From: Paraspadella gotoi | Lineage: Eukaryota > Chaetognatha | NCBI GenBank assembly: GCA_051294375.1 | Contig: CM119267.1 | Coordinates: 615,523-679,522, forward strand | Length of the DNA stretch: 64,000 nucleotides | Reading direction: 5' to 3' | In this document: piece after piece, positions 56,738-64,000 of the stretch | Layout of the letters: each line of letters starts with the position of its first letter | How positions within the stretch are numbered: position 1 is the first letter of the stretch | The notes under the pieces: model-generated | Told to the model about the DNA's origin: nothing | The model's input: only the letters and a program-made list of their open reading frames with translations | The model's database searches: none | Made by a program: the position numbers and the translations under genes

Positions 56738-59700
56738 ATGCTCGCCGATCATCGTTTGTCTCTCGTCGCTCGACGAACTGATTGGGATTTCGTCCTCAGA
56801 AAAATCGTCACCGCTGACGACAACGACAACGACGACGACGACAACGACGACGACGACGACAACGACGACCGTCCGGGCAAAGCGAGGGAAATCGGTGAGT
56901 CGATGTTGGACTCACGGATGGCACTGTTGTGATTTCGATTCTGTGAATGATTGAGATGTCAATGTCGAAAGCAATTTGATTTTTGGTGAAGTTGAATTTT
57001 CCGTTGATCTTTAAGTCGCTGCAAGGTGTGACTCTATAAGACAATTTTTATGTTGGTCTGTCAGTTTGTAGTTTTGTACGAGTATCCGTATTTAAAAAAA
57101 AATTCAGCTCCTTGTATTTTTGATGCTAGTGCGGAGTACAATAAGTATTCCCCGATCTAATACTTAAGGGAGTGGTCTTTTCATACAATTGAAACATTCT
57201 TTGAAATATTTTCCACTTCATTGATAGGGAAGCCAAGTACTCTGGGAGTGAATAAACGGGACTGTGAGAGAGTCTTGATTGAAAGCTTGCAGGGACCTGC
57301 TATGTCATTATCTTGTAAGAGTGATGGAGGCCTTAAACCACCAAAGCCTGTCCAAAGTCAGGGGCAAGATAGCTTATTTATTAAATGAATGGATAATTTT
57401 TATATTGGTTGTACCAATTTCATAAAATTCAGCTCCTTGTATTTTGATGCTAGTGCGGAGTACAATAAGTATTCCCCGATCTAATACTTAAGGGAGTGGT
57501 CTTTTCATACAATTGAAACATTCTTTGAAATATTTTCCACTTCATTGATAGGGAAGCCAAGTACTCTGGGAGTGAATAAACGGGACTGTGAGAGAGTCTT
57601 GATTGAAAGCTTGCAGGGACCTGCTATGTCATTATCTTGTAAGAGTGATGGAGGCCTTAAACCACCAAAGCCTGTCCAAAGTCAGGGCAAGATAGCTTAT
57701 TTATTAAATGAATGGATAATTTTTATATTGGTTGTACCAATTTCATAAAATTCAGCTCCTTGTTTTTTGATGCTAGTGCGGAGTACAATAAGTATTCCCG
57801 ATCTAATACTTAAGGGAGTGGTCTTTTCATACAATTGAAACATTCTTTGAAATATTTTCCACTTCATTGATAGGGAAGCCAAGTACTCTGGGAGTGAATA
57901 AACGGGACTGTGAGAGAGTCTTGATTGAAAGCTTGCAGGGACCTGCTATGTCATTATCTTGTAAGAGTGATGGAGGCCTTAAACACCAAAGCCTGTCAAA
58001 GTCAGGGGCAAGATAGCTTATTTATTAAATGAATGGATTAATTTTTATATTGGTTGTACAATTTCATATATATATATAAGTTAAAAGTTGCATATATTTT
58101 TTTTGTTTTTTATTTTTTTTTTATTTCTCCTCCTCTCCCTCTCTCCCTCCCCTTCTCGGCCTTTCCTCGCCCCCCTTCCTCTCCCCCTCTCCCTCTCTGT
58201 CAGACCCTCATCGCCTCTACAACCTCATGTCTTCACCTCGCTTCGCCAGTTCACTCGTGATCGACGTGAGACCAAAACGTGAATTCGACGCTTTTCATAT
58301 TTTCGGTTCCATTCACGTCGACTGGGAGGAATTTCACTACGAGGAGATGGCCAAAGGGGGTGAGAGAGAGAGAGAGAGAGAGATAGAGGGAGGAGAGAGA
58401 GAGAGAGAGAGAGAGAGATTAGTAAGAGGAAGAAAACTAAGTCAATTAAAACCTTCCAATCTTTTCCCCTCTGGTTTCCACCACCCAACCACCCAACCAC
58501 CCAACCACCCAAAGCTCATTCCACCTCCACCCGCCACCTTCATCGCCTCGATTCCGCACACGTTCGTCCACACGCTCTTCCTCTTCTCGGTCGACTCCAT
58601 CAAATCGTCTTCAGCGTCGTCGTCGTCGTCTTCTCCGACTCCTGTCAAGATTGTCGTCGAGTCGCCGACTCCTTCGTCAGATTTCTTCGCTGGAGCAGAA
58701 AGGGTGGAGCTGGTGGAGCTGGTGCAGTTGGAGCTGGTGGAGGTGGAGCTGGAGGAGGTGGAGCTGGAGGAGTCATGGATCGAAGCAGGAGCGAAAGGAT
58801 TTTCACTTTGAAAGGAGGAATCGAAAGTTTTGCTGAGAAAAAACCAAATTTGATGGTGAGAAGTTTAATACAAAAAAAATTTGTAAAAATCTCTTTTCCC
58901 ATTTCGTGGTCTTCGATTTACCATCTAGGAAAAAAGTATATCACATTTTTAGCGGAGGGTATCTACTCAAAAACGTGATCGATGAACATCATTGATTTTA
59001 AAAAATCAAAATGTTTCAGAATTTACCTTAAATTTTCTTTCAGTAGCTTCCTTCTATTTTCTCATAGATCAAATTGTTTAAAAATTAGAGGCAAAAAAGA
59101 TCGCTACCACAAATAAAAATGGCGAAAAAAAATCATATTTAGTTTTTTATCATTTTTGTTTTTTTGATATTAAATTATTTGTTTTTAGTTCGAATTGAGA
59201 TAATTATTTTTATATTTTTTTAAATTTGGGAATGCCAAAGGTAGTGCATCTCTTTTGGGTTCATAAAGGTGCTATTGTAACTCTCAGAAAACAGGCAAAA
59301 ATGTATAACATTGATGGTTGGGCTGAAAAGAATCGCGTTTAAGATATAGAAAAACATGTTACCATCATACCTCAATTCGCTGTATGAAAGCATACCCAAA
59401 CGAATATAAACAATAATCAATACCAAAAATAAAACATACTAAATATTATAAATATTTTCTATATTTTTTATGGAATTAATAAACTTTTTAACAATTTAGT
59501 AATATAATTTTTTACTAGATAGTAATTATCTTATAAATCTTAACTTAACATACCCCGGACAAAGTCAGGAGGTGAGATAGCTTATTCATTATGAAATTGG
59601 TATAAGAGTGGGACTCAGGTTATGAATTATATATTCATAATTATTTTATCAAATTATTACAAAATTATCTATGAATCAATTAAACTACTATACAATATAG

Positions 59701-62416
59701 AAAAGCATTATAAAATCCAAAAATATGCCTAATAATAAAACAGTACAAAAATCAATTGGACTTTAAATGAGTTTCTGCTATATGCAAATGAGATTGATGA
59801 AATCTCTATCTCATTTAGTATTGTTCGAAAAATCTATCTCTTACATTGGTACAACCAATATAAAAATTATCTATTCAAGGATCCAAAGTTTTTTTTAAAT
59901 TTAATTATATATTCTCAGTCCAATTGAAAGACAGAGTCACAGACAGACAACAGACAGACAGACAGGCAAAATCAAAAAGGCAGAAGTTAGGTTTCCATCC
60001 CCTTAAATATCATTTTGAGTTGACGTACCTCGACGCTCGATGATGTCAGTTGCCTTTTACAGATCACCGGATCGACCAACGGCGTCGACAACGACGACGA
60101 CGACGCCCTCGTGCGGCGTCTTTTTCCCGGCGCCATGACGACGCCCTACACGAAGCGCCGGTTTACGCTACCGACGGAGGTGATCGAAAACGCCCTCTAT
60201 TTGGGAGGAAGTGATTCGGCGTCATCGAGGGAAGTGATTAAAGGTGAGGAGAAGTGATAAAAGATTTGGGGAAAGTGATAAAATAATTGGGGCAAGTGAT
60301 AAAAGAATTGGGGCAAGTGATAAAAGAATTGGGCAAGTGATAAAAGAAAGGGGCAAGTGATAAAAGAATGGGGCAAGTGATAAAAGAATTGGGGTAAGTG
60401 ATAAAATAATTGGGGCAAGTGATAAAAGAATTAGAGCAAGTAATAAAAGAATTTGCTTAAGTGATAAAGGAATTAGGGCAAGTGATAAAAAAAGGGGCAA
60501 GCGATAAAAGAATAGGGCAAGTGATAAAAATGAAACAAGTTCTGGGCTAGGAATCAGGCTGGGGGGGGGGGTCAAAAGAGTTGATGTTTAAAAATCATCA
60601 TCGCCCACGTCCCTCCTCTTCTCCAGCACTGGGCATCACCCACATCATCAACGTGTCCTCAACTCCATCAAATTGTGAGGAGCGACTCCATCATCTCGAC
60701 CTCCTCATCGAGAACTCTTTGACTTACGACCTTCGGCCGCATTTCGAGAGGATCCTCCAGTTTAGCTACGAGGCGTTGGGGATAAAGAGAGTGAGCGGAG
60801 AAGGGAAAGAGCGATTAGAGGATTGATTGATTGAATGTTTGATTGATTTCCTCCCAGGGTTCCTCCTCCTCCTCCTCCTCCTCTTCCCGCCTCCTCATCT
60901 ACGACGACGACGGCGTCTCTTCTTCCTCTTCCGTCGTCCTCCTCTTCCTCCTGGATTGGCGCGGCCTCTCGCTGCGCCACGCCTTCGATCTCCTGCGGCG
61001 GAAGCGGCCCGTGGCGCGGCCCAACGCCAACCTGATGGCGCAGTTGGCGAGATTCGAGAAGGAGAAGAGAGGGAGGCAGTCGGTCTTCTTTCCGCAGGTA
61101 ATGAAAGGGAAAGGGAAACTGTGGAGCAACGCATTCACACTTTCACACATTCACACTCCGCGAACCTCGGTGGCGTAAGAGCGAGCATTTTCTCCTTCTG
61201 CTGAGCGGCCTTGGGTTCGCGCCTCATTGGTTGTCAATGCTAGTTAGCGGAAGCGGACATCGAAATATAAAAGAGGGCAAATAGGTCTAAGATAAGTAGT
61301 ATAAAGCCAACGTACTAAACTGTTAATCACTAATAGTGCTAAAAGACTATAATTCACTGCCGAAAAATTGAAAAACAGAACTAACTTTGAAACCCGAAAT
61401 GAAAATGAACCAATTTAAGTTCAACACTACAATATGTAAATGAGATTGAGAAATTCAATCTCATTTAAGATCATATTAAACAATCATCCCTTACAATTAC
61501 AGTTAGAACTAGAAGTTCTGTAGGTAGTGTAGTTTGGTGTAGTTTGGCAAAAAAAGAAAAAAAATTAAGAAAAAAAAAAAGAAATAAAAAGAAAAACGTT
61601 CAAGAAAAAGGAAAAGAGAGACTTCGAAAGGCGTGACCACTTTGTCTCATCTCTCCTCCGTTCTCTCGAGTTAATAGAGCTGAGCCTACGTAACTCTCTC
61701 TCAACTCCTGGGAGAGAGAGTAGATTATAACGTTTAATATTATTAATATTATTACGTTCAATTTGAATTGAGGACAGACTGACTAGAATCACTGACTTTG
61801 TTCCCCATTGGAAGCCAAAGGGTTAAGCTCAGTTGCTCAGTTGCTGAGTTGCGAAGGTTGAGAGATCCCTTGATCTCAAAAGAACGATGGAGATTCGCGG
61901 AGGTAAGACAAAAAGGTAAGGCAAGGTAGGGTAAGGCAAAAAGGCCACTCCTTTGGTAAAGTCACCTAGAAAGTCAAATTCAAAAGATAAAAAAAAAAGG
62001 AAAGTTAGATATGAAAATAATTTAATTTATTTGTAAAATTGAAAGTAAAAATATCCCATTTTTTCGTCCCCACTTTTCCTCCTCTCTCAACCACACTTCA
62101 TCACACTCCAAATCCACAGTCCGATCGGCAACCCACACATTCAACGCCGTTCCACTGGCGCGACATTAACGGCTCCGTCGAACCGGCGTCGCGTTTCCAT
62201 CCGCGCCCGACGGCGATGGATCGGCGCGTCGTCTTTCGAGACGTCGACGTGGCGGCGCTCAAGGCGAGATCGAGGCTCAAGATGGCCGCGCCCGTTTCTT
62301 CAATCTCCACCTCCACCGTCGCGAGATCGAGGCTGGCGACGATGAAATGTTTCTCATCGAATCTGACGTCGGAGGCGACGATCACGAAAACGAGGCTGAC
62401 GACGCTCGTTGCTTAG
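56738..62416 (+). CDS. Rhodanese plus dual-specificity pseudophosphatase, STYXL1-like
   Basis: Seven exons: 56712-56894 (start codon 56738), 58204-58359, 58515-58855, 60063-60243, 60627-60790, 60858-61097 and 62120-62416; coding length 1536, 511 residues, phases agreeing throughout. The rhodanese domain reads PHRLYNLM, SSLVIDVRPKREFDAFHI, a Val-rich strand (FSVVVVVFSDSCQDCRRVAD) and IFTLKGGIESF. The phosphatase domain reads VIENALYLGG, ALGITHIINVSSTPSN, LLIYDDDGVSSSSSVVLLFL and RPNANLMAQLARFEKEK. The loop that is HCxxGxSRS in active enzymes is YDDDGVSSS, so catalytic Cys and Arg are both absent. Human STYXL1 (MK-STYX) has the same two-domain order and a Cys-to-Ser change. It is therefore predicted to be a signalling pseudoenzyme. 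Exon 1 carries an Asp/Asn run from a GAC-type repeat. A longer open frame through 58227-58811 is a shadow: it lacks the rhodanese pattern. The last exon's frame follows from phase but resembles nothing known. Confidence 0.8.
57102..58068 (+). repeat. Three tandem copies of dispersed repeat A in the first STYXL1-like intron
   Basis: Units of about 320 bp at 57102-57424, 57425-57748 and 57749-58068. Each runs from AATTCAGCTCCTTGTATTTT through GCGGAGTACAATAAGTATTC and CTGCTATGTCATTATC to TTGGTTGTACCAATTTCATA. They are nearly identical, differing mostly by one-base deletions, so the amplification is recent or homogenised. Elsewhere in the window the family is dispersed. Confidence 0.92.
60244..60535. 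repeat. About 21 bp minisatellite in STYXL1-like intron 4
   Basis: About 14 copies of GGGGCAAGTGATAAAAGAATT with one-to-few-base variation. The last bases of the preceding exon (GAAGTGATTAAAG) resemble the unit, so the array may have grown from the exon edge. Confidence 0.9.
61290..61500 (+). repeat. Dispersed repeat B copy in STYXL1-like intron 6
   Basis: Ends with CACTACAATATGTAAATGAG and a short inverted pair around it (GAGATTGAG and CTCAATCTC-like), as do copies at 5390-5450, 54290-54400 and 59770-59840. Confidence 0.55.
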
Positions 62417-63380
62417 CGACGGGAAGACGCGAAAGGAATTTAGACGCCGTAGACTATTTAGTTTGAAATTAGTCGATATATATTGTGTAGGAGGAAAAAA
62501 TATATATATTTGTAGTTTAACTTTACTCGTGACATTTAGTAATTGATTTTTTTTGTTGTGTTATGTACCTGAAAGCTATATTTATTTATTCTAGCTTGTT
62601 AAATCGTACATTTATCTATTTATTACAAAATTTTCATTCGTATGTTAATTTTAAACTTCCGATTAGAACCTTTTAGCTAAGATTAAACAATAAACATATA
62701 TGTAGTTAAACTAGTGTCGTTAGTCTATTTTCAATGGTTGAGAAAAAATATATCGCTTGAAATAGGTTATCTCATTTAATTATTTAGCTTCCTAAACTTT
62801 TTGACCCATTACAGAACAAAATGAAATAAAAATAATACATAAGTCATAGACCATTCAAGGAAAAACTTGTGGATATGACGCTTTTGGGCTTTAACCTTCT
62901 TCGCGAGGCATGGAAAAGGTCCTGGGCTTGGAAGCAGGCATGGAACAGATCCTGGGCTTGGAAGCAGGCATGAGGGTTAGTACAGTTCCTTAAGGCATCC
63001 TTGATCGATCCCTATACCTTATGGTCAATTGGCATTACTCAAAGAGCCACCGGGTCACGACTGAAGGTGTCATGCTAGGCGTGTTGAACTAATTGTAATC
63101 CCCGACTACGAACTCTTGGATTTCAAGAGCGAAATTGAGTGAAGGAAAGAGAAAAAGTTTATAATTTTGTCCGCATTAATTTGCGACGTCCTACTATTTA
63201 AATATGTCGATATTATCTCTGCAAATAGAAAAATTATTAATTTTCTCTCATTCTCTTTTTAATTCCGACTTCTAATAATTAGCAATCTTTAGCGAAGAGA
63301 GCCTAATTTTTTTTTTTTAGTTTTAAATGTTTTTTTATAGTTTTTTTAAAAGTTTTACTCCAAAGTAAAAAATTAAAAAT
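62417..63380. other. Intergenic region downstream of the STYXL1-like gene
   Basis: AT-rich with AATAAA at about 62688, a possible polyadenylation signal. It contains the inverted SINE listed separately. No coding sequence is supported. Confidence 0.5.
62900..63115 (-). mobile_element. tRNA-derived SINE, copy 2
   Basis: Reverse complement carries GTGACCCGGTGGCTCTTTGA and CTTCCAAGCCCAGG, shared with the copy at 31909-32175. The segment GGTCCTGGGCTTGGAAGCAG is duplicated in tandem within this copy (about 62920-62972). The B box is less well kept than in copy 1. Confidence 0.6.
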
Positions 63381-63383
63381 AAA

Positions 63384-63888
63384 AGAGGAATTCTCCGCCG
63401 TCGAATTCCAGTTATTCGGACACCGACTTCGATTCCAGTGGGGAGGAGAACTTTAATGTCAATGGTGAGATAGAGAGAGAGACGGGAAGAGGGAGGAGAG
63501 AGACTGGGAGAGGGAGACGGAGTCGGGGAAAGAGAGAGAGAGAGAGAGAGAGAATGACAAAAAAGCGAAGGTAGAAAAGCGAGAATATTTATTGTAGATT
63601 GCGTTGTTGTTGTTGTTGTTGAGAATAGCGAATAAAAATAAAATAGAATAGTGAATTGATCTGCGCAATTCCCAGTGTCTCCTCTCCCGCTTTGACTGAC
63701 CCAACTATTTCACAAACCCATCTTTACTCACCCAGAGGCGACACCAAATGGAGGGTGAGGTCATTGACCAAAGAGTCAAAGAGACCAACGCCAAATCATT
63801 GGCCGCCACCAAGAATATGGTTGCCAAGATAAAGGCGCGGCGCTATCGTGACCAAAGCCAACCTGAGAAGACAGGGCGGAGAAAATGA
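63384..63888 (+). CDS. Possible exons of an unidentified gene at the window edge
   Basis: A short segment ending at about 63463 reads SNSSYSDTDFDSSGEENFNV before a GGTGAGAT donor and has exon-like codon use. A second segment at about 63735-63888 reads VIDQRVKETNAKSLAATKN and on to RRYRDQSQ, ending at a TGA at 63886-63888. An alternative frame in the same place joins the first exon in phase but stops sooner. Exon phases do not join cleanly in the better-looking frame, so the model is unsettled. No family is recognised. It could be the 5' part of a gene continuing past the window. Confidence 0.25.
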
Positions 63889-63907
63889 AAGTGTGGGAAT
63901 GAACTGT

Positions 63908-63919
63908 ACTCTCTCTCTG

Positions 63920-63978
<59 letters not shown>

Positions 63979-63980
63979 CT
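63908..63980. repeat. (TC)n microsatellite at the window end
   Basis: Nearly uninterrupted CT dinucleotides. Similar (TC)n or (GA)n arrays occur at about 27030-27057, 30791-30855, 35577-35655, 38280-38311, 38810-38865, 43835-43895, 45543-45657 and 55110-55230. Confidence 0.9.
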
Positions 63981-64000
63981 CTTCTCTCTCTGACAATGTG

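Noticed and set aside
58227-58811. A 194-residue open frame through STYXL1-like exons 2 and 3
   Set aside because: Exon phase selects the other frame, which shows the rhodanese strand and the LKGG motif; this frame runs through an intron and stops before that motif.
62120-62416. A suspected frameshift in the last STYXL1-like exon, where another frame reads acidic and exon-like
   Set aside because: That frame has a TAA just upstream at about 62167 and the annotated frame closes the phase arithmetic for the whole gene, so no shift is needed. Some doubt remains.

Overview
This is a eukaryotic, almost certainly metazoan, genomic window. Genes are split by GT-AG introns, exons are GC-rich with strong C/G third-position bias, and introns and intergenic DNA are AT-rich and full of microsatellites. 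The protein set is animal-like: RTEL1, METTL3, cyclin A, a cytosolic sulfotransferase, a BTBD17-like BTB protein, a mannose-6-phosphate-receptor/ATG27-like membrane protein and a STYXL1-like rhodanese-pseudophosphatase. Compact genes, short introns and a DIRS-like element suggest a small-genome marine invertebrate, but the phylum cannot be assigned from the sequence alone.

Layout. 1-2511 (+): C-terminal three exons of a Gln/Ala-rich nuclear protein. 3936-12932 (+): RTEL1 helicase, 12 exons, with a 3.5 kb AT-rich sixth intron. 13365-16395 (+): METTL3 m6A methyltransferase, 8 exons. 18531-21986 (+): cyclin A, 7 exons. 24207-30490 (+): sulfotransferase, 5 exons; intron 1 carries a 2.5 kb DIRS-like element, and the last intron holds a purine satellite and a 25-base assembly gap. 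34979-38986 (+): an unrecognised 131-residue Pro/Gln-rich protein. 38987-46442: repeat-rich, no gene supported. 46443-51243 (+): BTBD17-like, 6 exons. 53961-55629 (-): M6PR/ATG27-like, 5 exons. 56738-62416 (+): STYXL1-like, 7 exons, divergent from the previous gene. 63380-63890: possible exons of one more gene. Most lines are single-copy housekeeping or regulatory genes; they do not form an operon or cluster with an obvious common job.

Repeats. There are at least three dispersed repeat families (one triplicated in tandem at 57.1-58.1 kb), a tRNA-derived SINE (two copies), a 56-60 bp hairpin element (two copies), an inverted-repeat MITE-like element at 23.7 kb, and many di-, tri-, tetra- and pentanucleotide arrays.

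Sequence quality. Exon-phase arithmetic closes perfectly for cyclin A, BTBD17-like, M6PR-like and STYXL1-like genes. It is off by exactly one base in RTEL1, METTL3 and the sulfotransferase. The sulfotransferase case sits beside the assembly gap and has two differing copies of the same exon start, so residual assembly indels are the simplest explanation. The most notable biology is the DIRS-type internal complementary region and a STYXL1-like protein that lacks both the catalytic Cys and Arg of its phosphatase loop.
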